Source: JBCCMQ01 sp039026235
GTDB taxonomy: Bacteria > Pseudomonadota > Alphaproteobacteria > Rhodobacterales > Rhodobacteraceae
Direction: 5' to 3'
Assembly: GCA_039026235.1 (NCBI GenBank)
Contig: JBCCMQ010000001.1
Coordinates: 372,001 to 436,000 of the forward strand
Length of the DNA: 64,000 nt
Numbering within the stretch: position 1 is the first letter of the stretch; every line of letters starts with the position of its first letter. Below are positions 23,893-32,148 of this stretch, piece after piece. The notes under the pieces are model-generated. The model saw nothing but the letters and a program-made list of their open reading frames with translations. It was not told where the DNA came from and did not search any database. The position numbers were made by a program, and so were the translations under genes.

Positions 23893-25020
23893 ATGTTTTC
23901 GGGATTCTACGCTCTTCTCCTCGGTGGATTTGCTGCAGTAATTGGCGGCGCGGCCCTAGGTGGCGGCTCGTCGGATGACGAGGACGAAAACGGCAATTCT
24001 GATACCTCGGAAGGCGGTGCAACCTACACAGGGCCAGAACCCTCCGGCGGATTTGCCCCGCCGGTAGGTGGATTCGCCCCTCCGGCCGGCGGTTCCGGCA
24101 GTTCCGGCGGCGGAAGCGGCAAAGGCGCATGGGACGGCCTGAGCGCGGAAGAACAGATGATCGTCGAGTTGATCAACCGTGCACGGATGGATCCGGCATC
24201 GGAGGTGGACCGGCTGGACGAGGAACTGGCGTCCGGTATCCCGTCAGCGCCAGCCGCGCCCGTGGCCGTGACACCGGAGCTGAGCGAAGCATCCCGAGAA
24301 CATTCACGGGACATGGATAACCGCGATTTCTTTGCCCATACAAACCCCAGCGGCCAGACCCCGGCGGATCGCGCCGTCGAGGAAGGGCACGGGTCACGCT
24401 ATGTAGGCGAAAACATCGGTTGGGTGGGATCGACCCGGACCCCTTCGGACACTCAGGGGCGCGTGGAATACCACCACGAGGGCCTTTGGGAATCCGACGG
24501 CCACCAACGCAATTTGATGAACGACAACTGGTCCGAGATCGGCGTGGGTTATGACTACGGCAGCTATCGTGGTTACGACGGCTCCACTTTTGTGACCGAG
24601 ATGTTCGGCGATCGTGGCGAGACCTATCTTACCGGCGTCGTCATCGAAGACGAAGACGACGATGAGTTCTACGACATCGGCGAGGGTCTGGGCGGCGTTC
24701 GGATTACGGCCGATGACGGTTCATCCACCTATACGACGTCCACATGGAATGCGGGCGGCTATACTTTGGCGCTGCCCTCAGGCACCTACCGCGTTCAATT
24801 CGAAGGCGGTGGGCTTGATGCGCCATTTGAAACCACGGTCACCATCGGAGATGAAAACGTCAAGGTCGATGTAGTCGAAAGCGCCGGAACGGTATCGGTG
24901 GCCAGTGCCGCGCCATTGCCCGAGGCCGAGGGCGAAGATGTACTGAGCTTCCTGCCCGAGGTGCCGTTCGACGAAGTGCCGCCGGAAGACGATTTTGAAG
25001 ACGACCTTATGATGGTCTAA
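23893..25020 (+). CDS. CAP/SCP-domain protein with membrane anchor and C-terminal beta-sandwich
   Basis: A 375-residue, very acidic, probably exported protein. Residues 1-25 form a glycine-rich hydrophobic segment, followed by an acidic and Gly/Pro-rich linker (to about 75). Residues about 80-240 form a CAP domain with its hallmark residues: FFAHTNPSGQTPADRA (H), VGENIGW (E) and GLWESDGHQRNLM (E and H). Residues about 250-335 resemble a carboxypeptidase-regulatory/SdrB-like beta-sandwich (GVRITADDGSSTYTT, GGYTLALPSGTYRVQF). The tail is Asp/Glu-rich. CAP proteins act outside the cell; the function here is unknown. Its last 4 nt overlap the convergent sulfotransferase-like gene. Confidence 0.85.
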   Translation: MFSGFYALLLGGFAAVIGGAALGGGSSDDEDENGNSDTSEGGATYTGPEPSGGFAPPVGGFAPPAGGSGSSGGGSGKGAWDGLSAEEQMIVELINRARMDPASEVDRLDEELASGIPSAPAAPVAVTPELSEASREHSRDMDNRDFFAHTNPSGQTPADRAVEEGHGSRYVGENIGWVGSTRTPSDTQGRVEYHHEGLWESDGHQRNLMNDNWSEIGVGYDYGSYRGYDGSTFVTEMFGDRGETYLTGVVIEDEDDDEFYDIGEGLGGVRITADDGSSTYTTSTWNAGGYTLALPSGTYRVQFEGGGLDAPFETTVTIGDENVKVDVVESAGTVSVASAAPLPEAEGEDVLSFLPEVPFDEVPPEDDFEDDLMMV

Positions 25021-25799
25021 TCCGGGGTGGCGCCGGCTTCCATCAAAGCCGCATAAGCGCGTGCGCATCGGTCTGCCAGATCGGTGCCTGCTACCGCGGC
25101 GGGCATAGCAGGGTCTTCCTTTGCACGTGCTTCGATCCTTGTGAAATCGGCACTTCTGGTCGGATCGCCTCCGCCGCCTTTCACGCTGGCCGCGTGGCTG
25201 ACGTAACGGTTTTCCAATGCAGGTTGCAGTCCCAGCCAGTTGCCCGCCTGCGCAACCATCCCGTCGGGATCGCCAAACAATTCCTCTGCCATGATCAGGT
25301 GCCGGTGTGACCGAGGGAAGGCCTGCCAATGCGGCGAAAGCGCCTCGACGCGTTCTGCATAATACCGCGCACAGGCCGTTAAGTCCTGATAGCCCGCCAT
25401 GTTGGTTTTTCTCGCCAGCGCGGCCAGCGACCGAATGCTGGGTCCCGGCGCGCGCAGAACGAAAATGGCGCGCGCTTTGAAGAATTCAGCGGGTGCGTTC
25501 TGATCCAGTTCGCTATGCAGGATCTTGTCGCAGAGATATCGGGCGCCGGGCTTGATCGCACCGCGCAACGCGAGATTGACGACAACCCGGCCGGGGCTGT
25601 GCCTGCTGTTGTGCAGGACATGGGTCTCACCGTAGCCGGCGACGCTGGGGTGGCTGCAAAGGACGTTGGTGATGGCGGTCGTGGCGCCGCGCATGTGGGA
25701 CAGCACCAGTATCATCCGCCCATAGCGTGCTTGGGGCAGCAGCGTGGCGGCGGCGCTGCCGGTGATGGACTTGGCGAATTCGCGGAAATGAGAGCTCAC
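25017..25799 (-). CDS. Sulfotransferase-like protein
   Basis: A 260-residue protein with an N-terminal beta-strand and P-loop-like segment ILVLSHMRGATTAITNVLCSHP (residues about 30-51). This matches the 5'-phosphosulfate-binding loop of PAPS sulfotransferases. LCDKILHSE and IFVLRAPGPSIRSLAAL match later sulfotransferase segments (the R-x3-S 3'-phosphate site). It starts at a GTG overlapping the stop of the GH-A-like gene (GTGA), so the two are translated together. It may modify the exopolysaccharide made by this locus; the sugar target is inferred only. Confidence 0.75.
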   Translation of the reverse strand: MSSHFREFAKSITGSAAATLLPQARYGRMILVLSHMRGATTAITNVLCSHPSVAGYGETHVLHNSRHSPGRVVVNLALRGAIKPGARYLCDKILHSELDQNAPAEFFKARAIFVLRAPGPSIRSLAALARKTNMAGYQDLTACARYYAERVEALSPHWQAFPRSHRHLIMAEELFGDPDGMVAQAGNWLGLQPALENRYVSHAASVKGGGGDPTRSADFTRIEARAKEDPAMPAAVAGTDLADRCARAYAALMEAGATPD

Positions 25800-27529
25800 T
25801 CAGCCGGCTCCTCGGCGTGCCTCGCGCTTATGCGGAGCCGCCCGCTATCACCCCTTGGCTGTGCCGCAGGGTCCAGTACGATGTCAATCTTTTGGCCTGG
25901 TCGAAGCGGTACCACCTTGAAGTCGAGCACATCCGCCTGCGCGACGGCACGACGGTCCAACATCTCGCCATCCAAAAGTACCGAAACAACGACGCCGTCC
26001 GTGGTGCTTTCGTTCAGATCGACAGACACTTGTAGATCCAGTGGATCGGCGCTGCCGGTGGTCAGTCGGTGGACCAGAGCCACCGGGGCCTCGACCGAAC
26101 CCCCAAGCGCAAATCCACGTGCATGCAGCCAGAACCGCTGGACCGTGTCGCTGCATAGATACGGGTGCCACGGGCGTCCGGGCACATCCTGTCCGGGACA
26201 GGTGATCAGCGCAGTATCGCCGTCCTTTAGGCGAAGGAAGCGTTCAAAGTTTAAACCGGTGGGCCCGACCACGGCCTGTGACGGTGGCAATCCGAATTGA
26301 TGAAAACTGTCCACAGCCAGCGAAGATGCACCAAGGCGCAGATCCGCGCTTAGGCGGAGTGGGGCGCCGTCGGTTGTGAGAAGGATCACCCGCTCTGGCG
26401 CCAGCGAAAAAGGTGGTTTCATGGGTGCCAGATCTGCGGTGCGCACCTCCAGATCTGGGCGCAAAACCTCGATGTCGCGTGGTTCTCCCCAAATTACCGC
26501 TGTGTGGTCGCCGAACACGCAGCCATAGGTGAATGGATCGGCTCTGAAAACGACCGCTGGAGTTCCGCTTGCCCGGGACTGGGCAAAAAGAAACGCCCGA
26601 CCCACGGGCGTAAGTGAAAGGTCGGCAGCAACCAGCGGCGCGTAGCCGTCACCGCGCGGCGCCAAAGGATACCAAGCCGCCCGGCTGACACCCGCCTCCG
26701 CAAAGGCGCAGTAATTGCGCCAGAAGAAATCCGCCGCCTGACCAATCGCGCGGCTGCCAAACTCGGTCACTTCCACCTCAAGGCCCGCCATGGCCGGGTG
26801 GCGCCGCAGGACGGATACCTCATCGGCGAAGCGTTCGGGCGGACTGGTGTAGGGGTGGACAACCACCGCATCCATATGGGCCGCTCCGCCGGCGTCCAGC
26901 ACATGCCAAATGAAGCCCGCCGCCACCGAATGGGCAGCCCCGCCAAGGATCCGCCGGTTGGCCAACTCCGGCCTTGCCGCAATGGCGGCAAGATGGCGGG
27001 CGTGAAGACGCGCCCTTTCACCGGGTGTGGCGTTCTTGGCCGGTCCCGAGACGAATGAGGTTGAGTTGAACTCATTTGCCACTTCGATCGCAGGCAAGTC
27101 CGGAAACGCGAGGGCAAGCGCCGCCGTGTGGGCGGCAAATGCCGCGATGCCCGCGTCGGACACTACGGTCTGGCCCGCTTCATAAAAAGGGTTCTGAGGA
27201 AACACGGTTAGAGATCCGACCCTGCCGGTGCCGACCAATGCCCCGATCTGGCTGGCTCCGCCCGAAACGTCATGGGATCCCGGGCTGCGTTCGGTCTTCG
27301 ACCAAAGGACGCCATCGCGCAAATCGTCCAGCCCCAGTTCCTCAACGCGTGCCATAAGCTTCGGACGAGGCCCGAACTGAAATCCTGAACCGGCAGAAAG
27401 AACGGGCGCTGTGACCTGCGCCTGGACGCTCGGCGTCCCAAACGCCACCGAACCGGCAAGAACGGCAGACGTGAGCGAAAGAGTTGCCTTTCGCCAAAAA
27501 TGCGGTGCGCTTCTGAGTGATTTCAACAC
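25796..27529 (-). CDS. Exported clan GH-A-like glycoside hydrolase
   Basis: A 577-residue protein with a signal peptide (residues about 15-38, ending VQAQ). Residues 50-330 look like a GH-A TIM barrel. IEVANEFNST has the N-E acid/base pair at the end of strand 4. VHPYTSPP follows, and EVEVTEFGSRA near residue 250 supplies the nucleophile glutamate at strand 7. Residues about 340-577 are beta-rich. Similar hydrolases (for example PslG, GH39) trim or release polysaccharide in biosynthetic loci. The GTG start follows AAAGG. The family number and target glycan are not determined. It is divergent from the polymerase gene. Confidence 0.72.
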   Translation of the reverse strand: MLKSLRSAPHFWRKATLSLTSAVLAGSVAFGTPSVQAQVTAPVLSAGSGFQFGPRPKLMARVEELGLDDLRDGVLWSKTERSPGSHDVSGGASQIGALVGTGRVGSLTVFPQNPFYEAGQTVVSDAGIAAFAAHTAALALAFPDLPAIEVANEFNSTSFVSGPAKNATPGERARLHARHLAAIAARPELANRRILGGAAHSVAAGFIWHVLDAGGAAHMDAVVVHPYTSPPERFADEVSVLRRHPAMAGLEVEVTEFGSRAIGQAADFFWRNYCAFAEAGVSRAAWYPLAPRGDGYAPLVAADLSLTPVGRAFLFAQSRASGTPAVVFRADPFTYGCVFGDHTAVIWGEPRDIEVLRPDLEVRTADLAPMKPPFSLAPERVILLTTDGAPLRLSADLRLGASSLAVDSFHQFGLPPSQAVVGPTGLNFERFLRLKDGDTALITCPGQDVPGRPWHPYLCSDTVQRFWLHARGFALGGSVEAPVALVHRLTTGSADPLDLQVSVDLNESTTDGVVVSVLLDGEMLDRRAVAQADVLDFKVVPLRPGQKIDIVLDPAAQPRGDSGRLRISARHAEEPAE

Positions 27530-27735
27530 TTTACCGCCTTTTGTCGCGACAGTACGGACGCGGTGTCAGGCCAAGCCCCACGGCGCCAGAATGCCGCGTT
27601 GCAGCAAGAACAGCAAGCCAGGGCCGTCCTGGCGCGCTGTTAATCGCCGATCTCCGCCCGAAACTTCCTGAGATTACTCAGTTTTGCCGCGTCGTGTTAT
27701 GGTTTCGCTGCAACGCCGAAATCAAAGGCTGAACT

Positions 27736-29160
27736 CTGGGTATCGTCGCGACAACGCCGCTGGCCTTAGCAATCACTCTGCTGATCCTTTTTCTGGGACC
27801 GGTTCGTGGTCTCTGGGTCCTATTCGGCACCTTGCCCTTTGGCAGCACAGCGGCCCTCGGTCTGCCCGGGGTTGGATATGTTTCGCTGGCTGAGGCGGCC
27901 GTTTTTGCGCTTTGGCTGGCGCTGATTGTTCATCGCGTCACACTGGGCCAGATTCTCGCGACGCTGCGTCCGTTCCGACCCGGTTTTCCGCTTTTGCTGC
28001 TGCTTATCTGGGCTGCAATCGGAGCGGTTTTTCTTCCCCGGCTGCTGGCCGGGGCGACCGAGCTTTTTGTATTTGTGCGGCGCGACGAAGGATCGGCCAT
28101 CATTCTTGCCCCGCTCGCGCCCTTTGGCACCAATTTGTCTCAACTGGCGCGTCTGGCATTGGCGGCATCGGTTTTCGTAGCTCTTGCCACAGTATTTCGA
28201 AGCCAGGGCAATTGGCGCCCCGTTGCCCTTGCCCTGACTGTGGCGAGCTTTGTCCATGTGGCGCTGGCCATCCTCGATCTTGGGTCCTACGCGGTTGGTC
28301 TGCCTGATCTGCTGGATGGCCTGCGGACCATGGACTTCGCCCAACTGGACAATCAGGTGCTTCTGGGGATCAAGCGACTGACCGGTGGCTTTCCCGAGGC
28401 GTCGAGCTTTGCCTATTACACCATCGGGCTTTACGGCTTTTGGCTCCGCCGGTGGTTCGGTGAGCCCGATAGGATTTTCTTTGCGCTTATGGTGCTTGTT
28501 ATGATCGGGCTGCTGCTTCGGTCGACGGCCACGTCTGGGTATCTAAGCCTTGGGGCCTACACGCTGCTTTTCCTGTTCTGGCAGTTGGGCAATCTGGCGC
28601 GCACACGGCAAGCGATGACGCTGTCTCTGGTCCTAGCGATAGGCGTGCCGACAGCCGCAATTGCACTGGCATTCATCTATAGTTTTGTCCCTGGCGCGCC
28701 CGAATTTATTGAGCGTACGCTGATCGGAAAACTGACCACGGCATCGGGTCTGGAACGCTTAAGCTGGAATGCTCAGGCGCTGGTGAACTTTCGGGAAACT
28801 TTTACTCTGGGTGCGGGCATTGGCAGCGTGCGCGCTTCAAGCTGGCTGCTTGCCGCCCTTGGCAGCCTGGGCCTGCTGGGCACTGCGCTGTACCTTTGGT
28901 TCATCGGTGCGGCGCTTCTGCAACGCCCGACCGTGTCGGAAAATCTGACTGCAAACGCGGAAATCGGCGCCGCGTTGCAATCGGGCTGTGCCGCAATTTT
29001 TGTCCATTCGCTTCTAACCAAACCCTATCCCAACCTCGAAATCCCGTTCTTTGCCATGGCCGGGCTGGCCGTTGGACTGTTGCGGCAATCGTGGCTGCGG
29101 CTCTCACCTCTGCCTGAAAACCCGGCACAGTTTATCCGTTCGCGGCAGTCAGCAGCCTAG
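27736..29160 (+). CDS. Polysaccharide polymerase (Wzy / O-antigen ligase-like, ExoQ-like), probable CTG start
   Basis: A polytopic protein with about 11-12 hydrophobic segments and a large periplasmic loop (residues about 180-225) in the second half, as in Wzy/ExoQ/WaaL proteins. The first good ATG/GTG/TTG start is the TTG at 27832. However, the frame is open back to a stop at 27730-27732 and encodes a full extra helix (LALAITLLILFLGP) before it. AAAGG at 27725-27728 stands 7 nt before a CTG at 27736, which I take as the likely start (474 residues). The adjacent ExoF-like gene mirrors the exoQ-exoF order of sinorhizobial succinoglycan clusters. Confidence 0.75.
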   Translation: MGIVATTPLALAITLLILFLGPVRGLWVLFGTLPFGSTAALGLPGVGYVSLAEAAVFALWLALIVHRVTLGQILATLRPFRPGFPLLLLLIWAAIGAVFLPRLLAGATELFVFVRRDEGSAIILAPLAPFGTNLSQLARLALAASVFVALATVFRSQGNWRPVALALTVASFVHVALAILDLGSYAVGLPDLLDGLRTMDFAQLDNQVLLGIKRLTGGFPEASSFAYYTIGLYGFWLRRWFGEPDRIFFALMVLVMIGLLLRSTATSGYLSLGAYTLLFLFWQLGNLARTRQAMTLSLVLAIGVPTAAIALAFIYSFVPGAPEFIERTLIGKLTTASGLERLSWNAQALVNFRETFTLGAGIGSVRASSWLLAALGSLGLLGTALYLWFIGAALLQRPTVSENLTANAEIGAALQSGCAAIFVHSLLTKPYPNLEIPFFAMAGLAVGLLRQSWLRLSPLPENPAQFIRSRQSAA

Positions 29161-29325
29161 GCGCGCAATCCTTCGCCTAAAGAGCGGGCATCCGGCTTTT
29201 GCAGTTGCAGACTATTCGCGGCAGGCCCCTTACTTTTTCGGGGGGTTTTGCACGGGACAACCGGTGGGGCCTGATTGCATGACATGCGAAAGGCAAAGGC
29301 GCCGGTTGCCGGAACGGAGGCGATG

Positions 29326-30582
29326 ATGCCGGCTTTTGTGTGGACCCGTTGGCCAGGGCTGGCCATGTCAACTGGACTGGCTGCCGCCACGCTCTGGAGT
29401 GGACTGGCCGTCCCAGTGGCCGCAGACGCCTACCGACTGATCGCGGGCGACGCCTTGTCACTGCAATACGCGGCCGAAGACCTGCCCGTCGCATTGCCCG
29501 TCGACAACGACGGTGAGGTCCGGCTGCCTGGGCTGGGCGGCGTTGGTGTCGCGGGTCTGACACTGGATGAGGCCGAAGAAGCGCTGGCACGGGCGCTAAA
29601 TGACACCGGTCTTTTCGTGCGCCCGGATGTGGCGCTTTCGATTACGGCCTATGCCCCAATCGTGGTGGCGGGCGACGTCACATCGCCAGGTCAGATCGCC
29701 TATGTACCCGGCATCACGGTCACGGCCGCCTTGGCGCTCGCCGGTGGAAGTTCGGCGGCAGGTGTCAGCCGGCTTGACATAGGGCGCCTGACCAATGACG
29801 CCGAGGCCACGCGCGCCACCCTCAACCTGGAAATTGCGGCCACAGCCGCACGCATAGCCCGCCTTGAGGCGGCGGTCAGCGGACAGGACACCATTGTGCC
29901 CAATGACATCTGGGCCCTTCCGGTGCCCGAACCCCTACGTCTGGACCTTGAGGCGCTGGCCGAAGGCGAAAGGCAGGTGTTGGCGGCGGATCGTGCACGG
30001 ATCGCGGGGCTTCTTTCAGCGCTCGAGCAGGAAATCCAAACCATTGAGACCCAGCAAGAGCTATTCCTTGAACGGATCGCCGTGCAGGGCGAAATCGTCG
30101 AGAACGCGGCCGAGCAGCTGGCCCGTGCTGAGGAACTGCGCGAACGGGGCCTGCAGACAGCAAACAGCTTTGACACTGCCGAACGCCGGGACGCCGATGC
30201 CCGCGCCCGGGTACTTGAGCTTGAATCAGCCCGTGTCGCCGCGGCCCAGGCACTCGCGACGGCCGAGCGGCAGAAAACGCAACTTCTGGGCACCAGCCGC
30301 TCCGAAGACCTTAGCGCGCTCGCCGACGCGCGCGTCGGTATGGCGGCGGCTGAGTTGCGCTATGGGCGGACAATAGAGCTTTTGGCCTTGTTGGGGGAAA
30401 GCCCGTCCGGCGGGCTCATCGGACAAGAGCTTCTGAACATTGGCTTCGATATTATCCGTGGCCGCCCGAACCGTCCGTCGGGACAGGTCGGGGACAGGAC
30501 GCCCTTGTTGCCTGGCGATACGCTGATCGTTACCGTGACACCGGGCGGCGCGGCGCCTGCTGCCGGGCTTGCCCTGCAATGA
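29326..30582 (+). CDS. Polysaccharide export protein (Wza/ExoF-like, PES-SLBB with coiled coil)
   Basis: A 418-residue exported protein. After a signal peptide (GLAAATLWSGLAVPVAA) comes a PES domain (YRLIAGDALSLQYAAEDLP, GEVRLPGLGGVGVAGLTL). An SLBB domain (APIVVAGDVTSPGQIAYVPG) follows, then a long Ala/Glu/Arg-rich coiled coil (residues about 180-350) and a second SLBB-like C-terminal strand set (LLPGDTLIVTV). This ExoF-type architecture forms the outer-membrane or periplasmic export channel. The ATG at 29326 has GGAGG 5 nt upstream. Its stop overlaps the glycosyltransferase start (ATGA). Confidence 0.9.
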   Translation: MPAFVWTRWPGLAMSTGLAAATLWSGLAVPVAADAYRLIAGDALSLQYAAEDLPVALPVDNDGEVRLPGLGGVGVAGLTLDEAEEALARALNDTGLFVRPDVALSITAYAPIVVAGDVTSPGQIAYVPGITVTAALALAGGSSAAGVSRLDIGRLTNDAEATRATLNLEIAATAARIARLEAAVSGQDTIVPNDIWALPVPEPLRLDLEALAEGERQVLAADRARIAGLLSALEQEIQTIETQQELFLERIAVQGEIVENAAEQLARAEELRERGLQTANSFDTAERRDADARARVLELESARVAAAQALATAERQKTQLLGTSRSEDLSALADARVGMAAAELRYGRTIELLALLGESPSGGLIGQELLNIGFDIIRGRPNRPSGQVGDRTPLLPGDTLIVTVTPGGAAPAAGLALQ

Positions 30583-31754
30583 CGGCGCCGGCACCTTATC
30601 TCACGGGCGATCCACGCAAGGTCCGCGTGGCCATCGTGCACTACTGGCTGGTCGGTATGCGGGGCGGCGAAAGGGTTCTCGAAGCGCTCTGCGCGATGTT
30701 TCCGGGCGCTGACATTCTGACCCATGTGGTGGTGCCGGAACAGATTAGTGACGCTTTGCTTCAGCACCGGATCATCCAGACCCGGATTGGGCGGCTGCCC
30801 TTTGCCGCGCGGCTTTATCAGTCATATCTGCCGCTGATGCCGGGCGCTTTGGAACAGCTGGACCTGAGCGGCTATGACCTCGTAATTTCGTCCGAGGCGG
30901 GACCGGCCAAGGGCGTGATCGCCCCGCCGGATGCGCCGCATCTTTGCTATTGCCACTCACCCATGCGCTACCTTTGGGATCAGTACCATGTCTACCGCGC
31001 AGGGGCCGGGGCGCTGACGCGCATGGCGATGCCTGTCTTGGCCCCGCGCCTGCGATTGTGGGATGTGACCAGCGCACAGCGCGTTGACGGATTTGCCGCC
31101 AATTCCCGCCATGTGGCCGCTCGGATCAAGAAATACTGGCGGCGCGAGGCACGGGTTGTGCATCCACCCGTGGCAGTGTCGGAATTCGCGCCCGCCGCGC
31201 GCGGAGCAGTCGAGCCCTATTTTCTTTGGGCTGGCGAACTGGCACCCTACAAGCGGCCCGAAATCGCCGTGGAAGCCTTTCGGCGCTTGGACCTGCCCCT
31301 TGTCGTGATCGGCGGTCCCGAAAATACCGTTTCGGGTCTTAAAGGCAGGGCTGGGCCGAAAACCCGGTTCCTGGGTAAGGTTCCGTTTGCGATGCTCAAA
31401 CATCATCTGGCCCATTGCCGCGCCCTCGTCTTTCCGGGCGAAGAAGACTTCGGCATTGTGCCGGTCGAAGCCTTGGCTTCGGGTCGCCCGGTTATCGCCT
31501 ATGGCCGGGGCGGCGTCAAAGACACCGTCAAGGACGGAGAGACGGGTGTCTTCTTTGACGACCAAAGCGTCGATGGCCTGATTGATGCCGTGGGGCGATT
31601 TGAGGCATCGGGGCTCGCTGATCTGGATCCCGCGATTGCCGTTCAAAGCGCCGCCCGCTTTAGCGACGATCAGTTTCGTCTTGGGATCGATGCCGCGTTG
31701 AGTGCGATTGGCTATCCTGTGAACCGTCAGGCCGCCTTCCCGGTCGGTGGTTGA
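30579..31754 (+). CDS. Glycosyltransferase family 4 (GT-B)
   Basis: A 391-residue GT-B fold enzyme. The N-terminal acceptor domain contains VRVAIVHYWLVGMRGGERVLEAL and CYCHSPMRYLWDQYHVY. The C-terminal nucleotide-sugar domain contains YFLWAGELAPYKRPEIAVEAF and the E-x7-E region GEEDFGIVPVEALASGRPVIAY. It transfers a sugar, often mannose-type, from a nucleotide donor to a lipid-linked intermediate on the cytoplasmic face. It is translationally coupled to the export gene. Its last 95 nt overlap a small convergent membrane-protein gene. Confidence 0.92.
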   Translation: MTAPAPYLTGDPRKVRVAIVHYWLVGMRGGERVLEALCAMFPGADILTHVVVPEQISDALLQHRIIQTRIGRLPFAARLYQSYLPLMPGALEQLDLSGYDLVISSEAGPAKGVIAPPDAPHLCYCHSPMRYLWDQYHVYRAGAGALTRMAMPVLAPRLRLWDVTSAQRVDGFAANSRHVAARIKKYWRREARVVHPPVAVSEFAPAARGAVEPYFLWAGELAPYKRPEIAVEAFRRLDLPLVVIGGPENTVSGLKGRAGPKTRFLGKVPFAMLKHHLAHCRALVFPGEEDFGIVPVEALASGRPVIAYGRGGVKDTVKDGETGVFFDDQSVDGLIDAVGRFEASGLADLDPAIAVQSAARFSDDQFRLGIDAALSAIGYPVNRQAAFPVGG

Positions 31755-32136
31755 CAACGATCACCAGCCCGAAAATCGCAAGGCCAAGAACGATATAGAC
31801 CGGTATTGCCCAAACTGCCGCGATTGCCCCGAAAGCCACCAGACAAAGCGTAGAGACCAGCGATACGCCCATGCCGATCAAGATGCCGGCAAAGGCCGCA
31901 CCGCCACCTTCATCCTGCGCGGACGCCGTTCCAACGGCGTCATCCGCTGCCGCCCGGTCATCGCCCTGCGACGGTCGCACGTCACGCGCCGCTGCCCTTG
32001 GCAAATCATCAGGCGCGCCATTGCCCGAATCCATTGTTGATGTATCCCCCCGAATACGCTCAAGCTTGAACAATTGTGACAGATTTTTCAACAGAGCGGT
32101 GCGTAATCGAGCGAGGACAGTTTTGGGTTCTGCCAT
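31660..32136 (-). CDS. Small hypothetical membrane protein
   Basis: A 158-residue protein of unknown function. The N-terminal half is hydrophilic (residues 1-75), followed by two adjacent hydrophobic segments (AFAGILIGMGVSLVSTLCLVA and VYIVLGLAIFGLVIVV) and a short Arg/Ser/Asp-rich C-terminal tail. It begins 12 nt after the stop of the upstream leftward glycosyltransferase, consistent with an operon. The last 95 nt are antisense to the convergent glycosyltransferase 3' end, an unusually long overlap. It could be an EPS-complex accessory protein; this is a guess from position. Confidence 0.55.
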   Translation of the reverse strand: MAEPKTVLARLRTALLKNLSQLFKLERIRGDTSTMDSGNGAPDDLPRAAARDVRPSQGDDRAAADDAVGTASAQDEGGGAAFAGILIGMGVSLVSTLCLVAFGAIAAVWAIPVYIVLGLAIFGLVIVVNHRPGRRPDGSQDSQSHSTRHRSQDETDRR

Positions 32137-32148
32137 GGTCGCCGAACT

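Noticed and set aside
23537..24130. A 197-residue minus-strand frame across the gap before the CAP gene
   Set aside because: It is Arg/Cys/His-rich with no structure, and overlaps the start of the CAP gene.
29225..29249. CCCC...GGGG hairpin with TTTT before the ExoF-like gene
   Set aside because: The stem is only 4 bp with a 10-nt loop, too weak to call a terminator.
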